Shown piece by piece: positions 21,489-32,382 of a stretch of 64,000 bases of DNA (positions are counted from its first letter, which is position 1; each line of letters opens with the position of its first letter). The notes under the pieces are model-generated. The model was not told the DNA's origin, ran no database searches, and saw only the letters and a list, made by a program, of their open reading frames with translations. This DNA is from Mycoplasmataceae bacterium (GTDB lineage: Bacteria > Bacillota_I > Bacilli_A > Mycoplasmatales > Mycoplasmoidaceae): positions 1 through 64,000 of the forward strand of contig JAISSF010000003.1 in assembly GCA_031273215.1 (NCBI GenBank), read 5' to 3'. The position numbers and the translations under genes were made by a program.

Positions 21489-23257
21489 TTACTGATTAGA
21501 TTCTCAATTAGTTGGCAAACCACCATCTTTTAAAAATGCGAGTACATCAACAGATGACGAACCGTTAGTACTTTCAACAATTCCAACGGTTGCTCAATTG
21601 TTAAAAACACCGGTTCCTAATGTGATACTCGTGATAATGCAATCAATAAAATTCAAATTAACAACAAAAGAACAACCCTCAAATACTCTATCATTAAAAC
21701 GATGGTCATTTCCATAAATCGTTATCATGGTTATTTTATGCATTTGTGAAAAAGCAGTTTTTTTTATAACTTCTACACTAGCTGGTATAACTATCTCTCC
21801 AATGACTTCTTTACATCAAACAAAAGCTGAACGTCCGATTGAAGTTAAGTTTTGCGCTTGACTTAAATCCAAACCAGTTAATGCTTCACAATCTTGAAAT
21901 GCTTCATCTCCAATAATAGTTACATTGCTAGGAATCACTAAAGTACCTATGATGTTTCTAAGTCTTGAAAATGCATGGTAAGGAATACCTGTTAGATTAT
22001 TAGATAATGTTAGTGTGCCATTAAAATTAGTGCATTCATAAAACGCACTATCACCTATATTAGTTACACTATTGGGGATTACTAATGAACCTGTAAAATT
22101 CTCACAATATGAAAAACTACCTTCACCAATACTAGCCACGCTATTTCCAATTATCAATGAACCTGTAAAACCAGCATAAGAGAATGCATAGTCTCCAATA
22201 CGATTAGCATCAATAACTAAATCTCCGGAAAAACCAGTGCAAAGACCAAAAGCACCATATTCGATTATTTTTACATTATCAGTGATTATCAATGAACCAG
22301 TTAAACGTGTACATGCGAAGAATGCACCCTGATTTATATTTTTCAAAGTTGTAGGTAATGTTAGTGAACCAGTTAAACTATCATTTGAATTGTAAAAATA
22401 ATCTACAGGACCAAAAGCAAATTCACCTATATCCGTCACTTGATATATTTTTCCTTTTATAACAACTAATTCAGGTATTATTAGATTTTCGGCTGTATAG
22501 TTTCCAGTATATCCTTCACTTATTACACACGTGTGATTTTCTTCGTCTGAAACATCAGTGGCTAATGTTCCACTCGAATATCCACTTCAATTGCTACCAT
22601 TATCATTTCCTATATGTATTGATAGAATATTAGATTCATGGGAGTGATCTATGTCTTTCACCCTTAGATCATATTTAAGTTTTGCCGGAATCGTTAATGC
22701 AGAAGACAAAGCAACTTCTATATGGCCTGAAGTTTGATCAATAATACTGAAATATTCACTATCATTACCAACTAATTCAACCTCACAATCACTGTTCAAA
22801 CTAGCATCAATTATTAATGCAGTACCGTCTGCATTTATTGTATAAGTAGGATCAATAATTTCTAAACCGTCTGATAATGTTATGGTAATAGAATTAGATT
22901 CAATGCCTGTTTTACTATCTTTTAATTTGATTGCATATTCTCCTGCAACACTTTCACCACTTGCATAGATAGCAAATATATTATCAGGAAATGATGCTAG
23001 GCTGAAATACCCATTGTAGTTATCTACTAATTCTAAGTTAGTAAGTTCAAAATTAGTAGCGGTATATGTCCCGTTAAGAACTCAAGGTTGCCCTGCAATA
23101 CCATGCGTTCAAGATGTTGCATTGATCTCTAATGTTTTAGTATGTTTCGGTTTAGATGTTCCACAACTCGTTAAAATAGTAGATGTGGCATACCCCCCCC
23201 AATAAGTGCAATAGAAGTTACAGACAATAGTGTTTTAAATAAAATGTGCTTTTTCAT
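21489..23257 (-). CDS. BspA-like LRR surface lipoprotein, phase OFF
   Basis: From ATG at 23257 the signal peptide MKKHILFKTLLSVTSIALIG runs into eight G bases (23193-23200). With eight, the frame meets a TAA nine codons later. With nine (or six) G bases it reads GGYATSTILTSC-GTSKPKHTK, a proper lipobox, and stays open to 21489 (about 590 aa). The C-terminal half holds at least seven LRR_5/BspA-type repeats of about 23 residues (LTGSLIIPNSVTNIGDSAFY pattern); the N-terminal half is beta-rich. BspA-like proteins in other microbes bind host proteins or act in adhesion. The gene is intact apart from the tract and is probably switchable. Confidence 0.8.
23193..23200 (-). repeat. Poly-G tract (G8, C on + strand), OFF
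   Basis: Eight G bases on the coding strand within the signal peptide of the LRR lipoprotein. Nine are needed to join the start to the long downstream frame. Confidence 0.75.
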
Positions 23258-23265
23258 TTGTTAAT

Positions 23266-23300
23266 ATTATAAGTGAAGCAATGTTGCAAATTATGTTTTA
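23266..23300 (-). promoter_or_regulatory. Promoter with shared surface-gene box
   Basis: The box TTTGCAACATTGCTT (minus strand, 23276-23290) is identical to that at 103-117. TATAAT follows after 4 bases and lies just ahead of the LRR lipoprotein ATG. The AT-dyad of the other module copies is not obvious here. Confidence 0.55.
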
Positions 23301-23365
23301 TAGTGCTTATAATCACATTAAGAGTTGTCCGGAAAATTAGTTATTGCTTATATATAATTAATTTG

Positions 23366-24505
23366 CTAAGCACTCAAGAACGAGTCCAACTTCTTTTCTA
23401 GTTGTCCACCTTTTCTTCTAGACTTAAGGATTACATGGTGCATGATATATGATTGCAAGATACTGAATAGAGCGGATAAGAATCAATACACACCAACACC
23501 GGTAGGTGAGAATGCCACGATTCCACACATTACACAAGTCATTACGATTTGGATTAATTGACTCTTCTTCATTTGTTTAATACCAGCTATAGATATAGAA
23601 GACGCATTCTTATTTCTTCTTCTTGCTCAGATTTGTGGTAATCTCATAGACAAGAATTGAACTGGTAAGATTATTAATAATAACATTAAATATAATCAGC
23701 CATCATGAGTAAAGTTTGAGAAGATTTCAGTTGTAGGAGTTTTAGCAAATGTTCATAAGTTGAATAATGAAGCAGTCTTCATTGGACGACAAATAGATAC
23801 AACACGGTAAATGATCATGAAAATAGGTAATGTTATTAACATTTGTTCAAAAGCAGCAAATGGTTTAACGTTGTTCTTTTTATAAACTTCCATTACTTCT
23901 TGACTCTTTCTTTGACGACTGAAAGCATCAGTCAAACCTTTATACTTAGCATTAATTTCTGCTACCTTACCTTGTACCTCACTCATCTTTTCATTTTGTA
24001 AAGTAGAACGAAGTGTAACCATTAATGATAATGAACGGATAATTAAAAGTAATAAGAAGATGGCTAATAGAATATTAGTACTACCTCATCAGCCTCTACC
24101 TAATCAAGCAATTTCTGTTGAGAATCAAGCACCAGGATAAACGAACAAAGCATAAAAAGGGCCGTATTGTCACGTGAAATTATCAAACCCATAATATCCC
24201 AATGCGCCATTAGAATAAAGGTCAAAACGGTAGTCTCCTGTTGTTCCTATGGCATATCCAAACTCGAAACCTTGACCAACATATGGAGAAGTCTTAATAT
24301 CACCATCCCACATAGTTTGCATACATCCCCATAAACCCATAACTACGAAGAATATTAGGATTAATAACATAGATCATTTTCTAATTTGTTTAAATACTTT
24401 CTTAGCCTTATTATTCTTAGCTACAGGCTTATCAGTCCAGAAAGGACTAGGCATAGAAGTGGTCTTTAAATTAGTACCAATATGTAAAGCAGGTTTGTTA
24501 CCCAT
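23366..24505 (-). CDS. yidC: Membrane protein insertase YidC
   Basis: The 379-aa YidC/Oxa1 insertase folds and inserts membrane proteins. TM segments: an N-terminal one (LLILIFFVVMGLWG), then NILLAIFLLLLIIRSLSLMVTLRS, the cytoplasmic hairpin SEVQGKVAEINAKYKGLTDAFSRQRKSQEVMEVYKKNNVKPFA, the membrane-re-entering QMLITLPIFMIIYRVV, and GVGVYWFLSALFSILQSYIM near the C-terminus. The conserved Arg in TM2 (IIRSL) is present. The basic tail ends in LEKKLDSFLSA. TATAAT lies 9 nt before ATG. Between this start and topA is only an ATPase relic. Confidence 0.9.
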
Positions 24506-24533
24506 ATTATTTATATTATAAATAAACTATATT

Positions 24534-24735
24534 TTAATTAGTTTTGTTAAGAAGTCAGTCGGGGATGTTTAATATTTGTATACCATCCTCAGTTTTGCCA
24601 TTACCGCTATCTAGAGTTAATAAATACTTAGGGTAGAATCTTTGATTCTTCTTAAACTACCAACTTCACGTTCATAGTTACTCTTTGGATCAGAATTATC
24701 TCCAAGTGATTGAGTTACTATTATTTTTATGTAAA
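24534..24735 (-). pseudogene. C-terminal relic of a DUF4143 ATPase (copy D)
   Basis: The minus strand reads KIIVTQSLGDNSDPKSNYEREVGSLRRIKDS and then, after a +1 shift, PKYLLTLDSGNGKTEDGIQILNIPDWLL before a stop. This matches the usual DUF4143 tail (Y.REVGSLLKI.DNYPKYL.TLD...DGI..). It has no start and at least one frameshift, so it is a decayed copy. Most of the 300-bp gap between yidC and topA is explained by it. Confidence 0.55.
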
Positions 24736-24808
24736 GTATGACATTTAGCACATATTATGAAATAAAGGCAAATGACACTAAAAATAGGCAATATCTAAGA
24801 TATTCTAA

Positions 24809-27052
24809 CTATTTTTTCTTAGCAGGTTTTTTAGCGGGAGCTTTCTTAGCAACTACCTTTTTAGCAGAAGCTTTTTTGCCAGTAGGTTTAATCTTACCTG
24901 ATGCTTTATCTTTCTTATATTGTTCATATTCAGCAGCTGTCATATTAGCAGGACGTGTATATCTACATTTAGGGAAGCCTGTACATGCAATGAACTTCTT
25001 GCCATCACGGTGGCTATATCTATAAGCTAACTTAGAACCACATAGTGGACATAGTTCTTCTAAGATTTCTTGTGGGTGATGTTTTTCATTGTTAGGATAT
25101 TCTACGAAATCACATAATGGGTAAGCACTACATCCAATAAATTTCATGTGTGATTTAAGACTATAACGTTCAACAAGGGGAGATTTACATTTAGGACATA
25201 ATCTTGGTTTACCGTGTTCATCTAATACTTCTGCTGGTTTAATAACATCAAACTTCTTTTCACTAGCAGTCTTTAATTCTTTTTGGAATTTAGGAGTATA
25301 TGATTCTAATCATTTCTTTCAAGCTTCATCTCCATCAGCAATTTTATCTAAGTGTTCTTCTAAAGCTTTAGTAAACTCAATGTTCATAATATCTGGGAAG
25401 TTCTTTTCAAGGTTAACAGCAACTTCATCACCTAATGGGTTCATACGGTAACTTCTACCTTCTAAGTATGTATATCCACGATCAACAACTACATTAGCCA
25501 TTGTGTTATAGGTACTTGGACGACCAACACCAGATTCTTCTAAAGCTTTAATTAAACTTGCTTGGTTAAATCTAGGAGGTGGATCTTTTCTACCTTCCTT
25601 AATATCAATCTTATCTAATTTTAGTTTGTCACCGATTTTAAATTTAGAGAAGTCAATCTTTTCTGTAGAACCTTCATCATCGTCTACACTTCATACTTTT
25701 CTGTATCCATGAACAATAACACGACTACTGTGAGTTAAGAACTTGTTACCGTTATTTAGTAAACGGATAGCAATTGATTCACTTGTACTAGGCCCCATAA
25801 GACTGGCAACTGAACGCATTCATATGATTTTATATAGTCGGTACTCATCTGGTTTAATTTTACTCTTTAAAGAGTCAGGTGTTCTAAATGGATCGGTAAC
25901 ACGGATAGCTTCATGGGCATCCTGAATGTTCTTTTTATTTGCTTTAGCTGCTTTATTATTTCAGTCTCTGAATATAAATTCTTTTTTACCGTAAGCTTTT
26001 TCAATAAACAATTTTGCTTTACTAATAAAAGTAGGAGAAATTCTTGTACTATCAGTACGAGGATATGTAATTAGTGCCTCGTGTTTTCCACCAATATTAA
26101 TACCCTCGAACAATTGTTGTAATAAACCTCTAACACGTCCAGCGGTCATACCTAATAAACCAATAGCTGCTTGGTTAACAGCAGATGTAGTAAATGGAGC
26201 TTTAGGGTTAGAAGTTTTCAGACGTGGTTTTTCTACCATGTAGATTTCATAGTCTTTGCTTAAACTCTTAACAAGTTTTTTAGCACTTTCTTCATCTTGG
26301 AAAGCAACTTCAGCTACTGTATCCTTATTGAACTTTTCGACAATGTTATTCTCTTCATCCAAGAAGTAAGTTCTTAAACCCTTCTCTTTAGGAGACAACT
26401 CACGAAGATATACAGCTTTCTTAAACCCAACTAGAGTAGGAGCAATCTTGTATCATTTATCTTTATGTTTTTCTAAGAATGCTTTAATCTCTTGTTCTCT
26501 ATCATAAATGAATTTAAGAGCAACAGATTGAACACGACCACCTGATTGAGCATGTAATTTACTACGTAGTAATCCACTTAAACCATACCCTACTAATTGG
26601 TCCAATACCAAACGAGCAAAGTAAGCGTGTACTCAATCGGTATCTATCCTACGTGGATGTTTAATAGCATCATGAACTACTTCTGGAGTAACTTCGTTAA
26701 ATGTTATTCTTTTAACTTTCTTTTTATCTTTAGCATCTAAAATTTCATTTACATGTCAAGCAATACCTTCTCCCTCTCTATCTGGATCAGTTGCAATGTA
26801 TACATTAGATGCTTTTGCAGCAGCCCTTTTAATCATTTCGATAGTTTGCTCTTGCGTTAAAGCTACTTTAGCATTTTGTTTTTTATCCAAAACTTTCTTT
26901 ACAATTCAGATTGGTTCAAGGGTTTTCTTATCATAACCCTTCATTTTACGGATATGACCTGTTGTGGCAATTACATCTCAACTTTTATCTAAAAATGTTA
27001 ATAATGTCTTTGTCTTGTTTGGAGACTCAACAATCATCAAGTTCTTACTCAT
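24809..27052 (-). CDS. topA: DNA topoisomerase I
   Basis: The 747-aa type IA topoisomerase relaxes negative supercoils. It starts with the Toprim domain (MSKNLMIVESPNKTKTLL). The catalytic Tyr lies in ALITYPRTDSTRIS. Two C-terminal zinc-ribbon modules with CxxC pairs follow (CPKCKSPLVE.., CPLCGSKLAYRYSHRDGKKFIACTGFPKC), then a basic Lys/Ala tail. TATAAT is 6 nt before ATG; those six bases happen to be GGAGGT but are too close to the start to act as a normal ribosome binding site. It is divergent from the Asp23-family gene. Confidence 0.95.
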
Positions 27053-27116
27053 ACCTCCATTATAACAGTAAAAACCCTAATATATAAAATAAATATTCAC
27101 CATATATAATTTATAT

Positions 27117-27383
27117 ATGTTAGCTAACCCTAAAACACCGCTATTTAAAGAAAACGTAATCAAATCTATGGTACAACAACAATTAGTACTAACCCCGGGT
27201 GTAGAAAAGAAGGCTAAGCATAGTATTTCATATAAAGATGGGGTAGTGAGTATTGAGTTTATCCCTCAATCATATATATTAAATATATATGAAGTGTGTA
27301 GCAGAATACAAACATTAATCAATGCGTTTTTATATAAAACATATAAAAAAGATATAATTATTAATGTAGTAGCTAAAATTTAG
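27117..27383 (+). CDS. Asp23/Gls24-family protein (YloU-like)
   Basis: A short, divergent 88-aa protein whose fold pattern and context fit the Asp23/Gls24 family: a strand-rich N-terminus (VEKKAKHSISYKDGVVSIEF) followed by YEVCSRIQTLINAFLYKTYKKDIIINVVAKI. In many Firmicutes yloU stands directly before yloV (fakA), as here, 17 nt upstream. Its exact role is unknown. TATAAT is 6 nt before ATG. Confidence 0.6.
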   Translation: MLANPKTPLFKENVIKSMVQQQLVLTPGVEKKAKHSISYKDGVVSIEFIPQSYILNIYEVCSRIQTLINAFLYKTYKKDIIINVVAKI

Positions 27384-27400
27384 TTCCTAAATGCAAATTT

Positions 27401-29137
27401 ATGACAAAACGAACAAGTATTGATATAAAAACATTAATCCATATGTTAACCGTTGGTGTTAAGGCTATGGTTGATAAATATAAATATATCGATCAATTAA
27501 ATATTTTCCCAGTTCCTGATGGAGATACTGGTACTAACATGAAGATTACTTTAGAAGGTGCTATTAAAGCAACTGGTGGGTTAGAATTTGAAAACATGTT
27601 CTTATTTGGTAAAGCTTTCAATAGAGGTTTATTAATGAATGCTCGTGGTAACTCAGGTGTTATTACATCACAAATCTTTAAAGGTTTCTTTAAAAATGTT
27701 ACTGAAAACCAAACAGAAATGAACTTGAACGATTTAGTTGAAGCTTTTGTTTCCGCTAAAGATACTGCTTATAAAGCTGTAATGAACCCAGTAGAAGGTA
27801 CAATTCTTACAGTTATTAGAGTAGTTAGTGAAGTTGTTAAAGCTAAACAAAAAACATTCAAATCAGTTGATGAGATCTTCGATACGGTTGTAGAAACAGC
27901 GGAAAAGACATTGTTAACTACTCCTGAATTATTACCTGAACTTAAAGAAGCCAACGTAGTAGACTCAGGTGGATATGGTTTGTGTAGAGTATTTGAAGGT
28001 ATGAACAAAGCTTTGGATGAAGAGATTGGTAAACCGGATGCTGGAGTTAAAACAAAGAAAGTGTTAACACAAAAGATTGAAGAACCTAATAACTTACCGG
28101 CTGTAAAGAAAGAAGAATTTAAAGATAACAACGAAGGTTTCGGTTACTGTAATGAATTCATTGTAGAAATCGGTTCTCGTGTAACGACTAAACAAAAAAA
28201 GAAAGAAGCTTTTGATCTAAACTATTTTAAAAAACAATTAGAGAAAATGGGTGATTCAATCGTATGTGTGTTAGATGATAATATCCTTAAGGTACACATC
28301 CACTCTCCTGCTCCATGAGATATCTTCGCATTTGCAAGTAAATATGGTGAGTTCTTAAAAGTTAAAGTAGAGAACATGACACAACAATTCTTATCTAACA
28401 ACCCCGGTACTACTTTAGAATCATTAGCTGCTCAAGCCGCACAAGCTAAAAAATTCTCTACCGCTACTAGCCAAATTAAAGTTATTGTTACTGTACCTTC
28501 TAAAGAAACTGGAGATATCTTTGAAGAAAGAGTTGGCACTAACTATGAGATTAATACTGAAACTACAGGTAACCCATCAGTTGAGAAATTCTATAACATC
28601 TTTAAGAAAGTTAACTCTTCAAACATTATTCTAATCTTAGATGATTCTAACTACTTATTATCTGCTAAACAAGCTGCTGAATTATTACCTAAAAATATTA
28701 AATGTGAAATCTTTTCAGCTAGAAGTGTGTCTAATGCATTCTACTTATGTTCTTTAATTGACCACAACCAATCATATTCTAAGAATATTAAGGCGTTATG
28801 ATCAAAGATAAAACAAGCTAATGTATGTTTAATCTCTAAATCAGTTAAAGATGGCAGATTTAATAAAATTAAAGTGAGAAAAGGTGAATATATTGGTATG
28901 GCTAACAAACAAATCATTACTGCTGATGCTGGCTTATTAGAGAATGCTAAAAAGACAGTAACTACTCTATTAGGTGCTAAGACTAAATATAAAGAATGTA
29001 TTATCTTTACTGGTGATGAAGCTACTAGTAGTATCATTAAAGATGTAATTGACTTCATTAAAACCAAATATAAAATTTCAGCTGATGTATATAAGGGTGA
29101 TATTCCTAACTATCCATTCTGTATTGCTTTCTTGTAG
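27401..29137 (+). CDS. fakA: Fatty acid kinase subunit FakA (YloV), DAK-like
   Basis: A 578-aa DhaL-like kinase that uses ATP to phosphorylate fatty acids held by FakB proteins, feeding phospholipid synthesis from host fatty acids. The N-terminal DhaL domain shows FPVPDGDTGTNM (Mg-ATP binding Asp cluster), RGNSGVITSQIFKGF and VDSGGYGL. The middle and C-terminal domains (YCNEFIVEIGS, GDSIVCVLDDNILKVHIHSPAP, then the FakB-binding region) are full length. Two TGA Trp codons interrupt it under the standard code. No fakB is in the window. Confidence 0.85.
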
Positions 29138-29156
29138 GGTAGATTAGATAAATTGT

Positions 29157-30443
29157 TTATCTTAACACATTTAAAGGAATTACATTGATTCCATCTTCTT
29201 TTCTTTTGTAAGCAAAACCGTCGCATGTAATGATATTTAGCGACAGAGGTTTTCTAACTTTTGTAAAATCAATATTTTTCATCAAATTATTTAATGATGA
29301 AACTGCCTCATTAATCCATCTTTCGTCAAACCCCATTTTAATCTCGAATGCACATCAATTTCCATCTGATAAAACCATAATTACATCTACTTCTCTGCTC
29401 TTTGCAATTTTCTTTCCATTTTCCGTCGTAGAATACATATCACCATAGTAATATAAATCCGCACCTATCCTATCGGCATAAATTCTTAAGTTTTTAACAA
29501 CTTCATTTTCGAAAATAAAACCAGTGAAGTTCATATCACTCATCAGTTTTTCGGGAGTAGCTTTTAATAGAGCTAAAGCTAATGAAGGATCAACAAAATA
29601 TCTTTTAGCACTACTTCTTAATGATGCTGAACTTCTTAAATGTGTAGGTCAAGCTTCTAATTCTTCAATTATGTGTATTTTTTGCAAAGCTAAATAGTAT
29701 GTGTCGAAAGTATGTTTAGATATTTCTGAATCATGAATTTTTATATCATTTAAGAGTGTGGTTACTGTTGCGTATGTAGAAACGTTACGTGCTAAGCTCA
29801 TTAACAAACTTCTACCAATCTTTCAATTCTTGTTAGTTTCATCAACTCGTTGTAAGTCATCTGCGTAGATTGTTTTTACATATTCTTGTAATCTCATAAT
29901 TTTCTCTTTATAACTACCCGATTCTAAAAGAAATGGTCATCCTCCAAAAACTAATCTTTCTAATTTTTCTTTGAAAGGAATTTCGTTTAGTTTTGTAGTT
30001 TTAATGGTGTTTTTTAAAATATCATCTAAAGTTATTTCTCCAGTAGAGTATTCGAGCTCATATCACGACATAGGCCGCATGTGGTATCTAATAGTTCTTC
30101 CAGCTCCCGAATGCATATATGCGTCTTTAACTGGTGTCGCAGAACCAGTGAGAAAGAAACATCCCTCTTTGTTATCGACGGCATGTCTAATCTTGTTTCA
30201 AATCCACGGTTCAAGTTGCCACTCATCTATTAATCTTGGTTTTCCCCCTTCAGATAAAATATCTGGATTAAGTGATAAAAGTTTTTTCATTCCATCTGTT
30301 CTATCTATTGTGATGCCGCTTTTACATATTTGTTTTGCAGTTTCAGTTTTTCCACAGCCTTTAACACCAGAGATAGAGATCATAACGTTGCTACGAGACA
30401 CTTCTCTTAATTCTTCATCGATTATTCTTTTTTTATATCCCAT
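29157..30443 (-). CDS. AAA+ ATPase, DUF4143 family (copy E)
   Basis: A complete 428-aa protein of the B/E/F branch. Walker A is GVKGCGKTE (about 26-34) and Walker B PRLIDEWQLEP (about 69-79). Next come FFLTGSATPVKDAYMHSGAGR and a winged-helix-like stretch (ATVTTLLNDIKIHDSEISKHTFDTYY). The DUF4143 tail has SREVDVIMVLSDGNWCAFEIKMG, keeping the E-x-K. I chose the ATG at 30443, 6 nt after TATAAT; an ATG 6 nt upstream would also be in frame. A private tandem 23-bp repeat lies at the -35 position. It stands between fakA and the duplicated sufS fragment. Confidence 0.85.
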
Positions 30444-30464
30444 GCACATATTATATAATTTTTT

Positions 30465-30510
30465 CCATAATTTGGGGTTCCACATTTCCATAATTTGGGG
30501 TTCCACATTT
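30465..30510 (-). repeat. 23-bp tandem repeat at the promoter of ATPase E
   Basis: Two exact 23-bp units (30465-30487 and 30488-30510) share the core CCATAATTTGGGGTTCCAC. They lie just upstream of the TATAAT of the minus-strand ATPase gene, covering the place of a -35 box. I infer a repressor or autoregulator site. Confidence 0.65.
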
Positions 30511-30546
30511 TAATAAAATATAGTTTTAAACAAAACTACAAAGTTC

Positions 30547-31023
30547 TTATTTATATAACCCCCCCGCTAGTTCTTTACCCTTTTTGAACTGTTTAAGAGC
30601 GGATATTAAAACATCTATGTCTTTCTTATCGTTATATAAATACATACTAGCTCTTACATATCCGGTTTTATTATGTGTGAATTTTTCTTGCATCTTTACA
30701 CAGGCCATTCCTCCGCGAACTACTATCTTCTTACTACCTAAATAGTTACTTAAATCTTGTGGGTTTACTCCAGTGATATTAAATGAACATACGGGTAGAT
30801 CTGAACCGGCTGGTGCATATTCAATGTTTTTAACTTCTTTAATTCTTTTATCAAAATACTTTTTAAGTTCTAATTCATGTTGGTAGATGTTATTTAATCC
30901 AATTTTGCTTAAAAAGGCCAAGGCAGACCCGAATCCAAGTATCCCCTCATTATTAGGTGTCCCAGACTTAATAGATTTTTTATAATTATTCAGCGAACTA
31001 ATACTCTTTATAAAAATGCCCAA
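30547..31023 (-). pseudogene. Duplicated C-terminal fragment of sufS
   Basis: From GTPNNEGILGFGSALAFLSK to the end this open frame is nearly identical to the last 130 or so residues of intact sufS (32383). It includes the catalytic-Cys loop VRGGMACVKMQEKF. Upstream of a sharp breakpoint near 30970 (right after GGTGTCCCA) the similarity stops, and the frame runs into ATPase F sequence (MGIFIKSISSLNNYKK). The PLP-binding half is missing, so it cannot be an active cysteine desulfurase. Several substitutions show the duplication is not very recent. It overlaps ATPase F by 26 nt. Confidence 0.8.
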
Positions 31024-32254
31024 AGTTAATAATATTTATTCCATCGTTGGTAGTATATGATAAACCATTTGACACAAATATATTCAGCGAACATATTTTG
31101 TGGACATTTACAATTTTGCTTGTTTCAATTTTTCTTTTAAATGCTTTCAAACTTTCGATGCCATCTTTAATCAATTTTTCGCCGCCAAGTTTAACTTCAA
31201 TCGCAATTATATCACCATTTTTAAGTTCGATAATGTAATCAACCTCCAATTTTTCCTTATCTTGGTAGTAATATATTTTAGCACCAATAGACTGAGAATA
31301 TATTTTTAAATCACGACCAACCAACGATTCAAACAAGAATCCTGTATATTGTAAGTCATTCAATAATTTATCTTTAGATAATTGCAAAGAAGCAACGGCA
31401 ATAGAAGGATCTGTTCAATTTCACTTAGGCTTCATGTTAATTCGTATCGAAGATCGTATATGAGGTTTCCATGCATCTACATATTCAAGAACGTTAATAT
31501 CAGATAATAGTTTGGTATAACGTGATAGAGTTTTTGTGTTTATATACGCTTCTTCTGCTATTTTCTCAATAGAAGCATGTGTTAGTAAGTTTCTTGATAT
31601 CGCATTCATTATTTTTTCAGTTGTTTTTGAATTACTTTTACCAGATATTTTTTTAAAATCTGCGTTAACAATAGAATCAACATACTTCTCAACAGCCATT
31701 CCTGCCTTTAAATAGTCAAGGGCACATAATCTTGGCCATCCACCCTTAATAATATGCTCAATATGTTCATCTAACCCAAATTTCGATGCGCCGTAAACTT
31801 TTGTACCATCAATAAGGTGATCAAACTCAACTTCTTTTGAAGAAGTATTCTCTTCTGAATACGACATAGTATACATTTGTATACTAGCAATCCTACCAGC
31901 ACCGGTATGTTTTTTAGAATCAGGTGCGGGTGCCGCTGATCCAGTTAGTATGAATTGCCCGAACTCCGTAGATTTGTTAATCTCATCTCTTACTTTATTT
32001 CACATGTTTTCTACTACTTGTCATTCATCAATAACCATAGGTTTTTGTTGAGAAAAAAATAGCTCAGAATTTATATAGAATTTATTAACTTCATTTTCAT
32101 CTGCATCCATTTTGTGTATATTCCCACCAATCATTTCTGCAGTTCAAGATTTCCCACAATCTCTAGGGCCGGTGATTACAACGCCTCCCATATATGTTAG
32201 AATATCTTTGATATTAGTTTCTATAATTCTTCTGGTATATTTAGATTTATCCAT
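30998..32254 (-). CDS. AAA+ ATPase, DUF4143 family (copy F)
   Basis: A complete 418-aa protein. Walker A is GPRDCGKSW (about 29-37, with Trp from TGA), Walker B PMVIDEWQVVE (about 72-82). GQFILTGSAAP, HTGAGRIAS and a winged helix (ASIEKIAEEAYINTKTLSRYTKLL) follow. The tail LEVDYIIELKNGDIIAIEVKLG keeps the PD-ExK-like E-x-K. TATAAT is 6 nt before ATG. It lies between the two copies of the sufS 3' end and is preceded by three copies of its own 23-bp repeat, so it looks like a cassette inserted at the end of sufS. Confidence 0.85.
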
Positions 32255-32277
32255 GTAATTATTATATAGCTTTTTCT

Positions 32278-32346
32278 TCTAAAACGGAGAAATTGTCGAG
32301 TCTAAAACGGAGAAATTGTCGAGTCTAAAGCGGAGAAATTGTCAAA
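32278..32346 (-). repeat. 23-bp tandem repeat at the promoter of ATPase F
   Basis: Three units start at 32278, 32301 and 32324 (core TCTAAAACGGAGAAATTGTC). The first two are identical and the third has changes at its 3' edge. They lie upstream of the TATAAT of ATPase F. The period is the same as for ATPase E, but the sequence is unrelated. Confidence 0.7.
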
Positions 32347-32382
32347 CTTGGGTGTAGTAGTGTGGTTTTTTGTTAAAATATA

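Noticed and set aside
30559-30565. C7 run in the sufS fragment as a phase-variation site
   Set aside because: It lies at the very end of a non-functional fragment, and length changes would alter only the last residues.
32278-32346. Possible CRISPR array (three 23-bp repeats)
   Set aside because: The units are directly adjacent with no spacers, and no cas genes are present.
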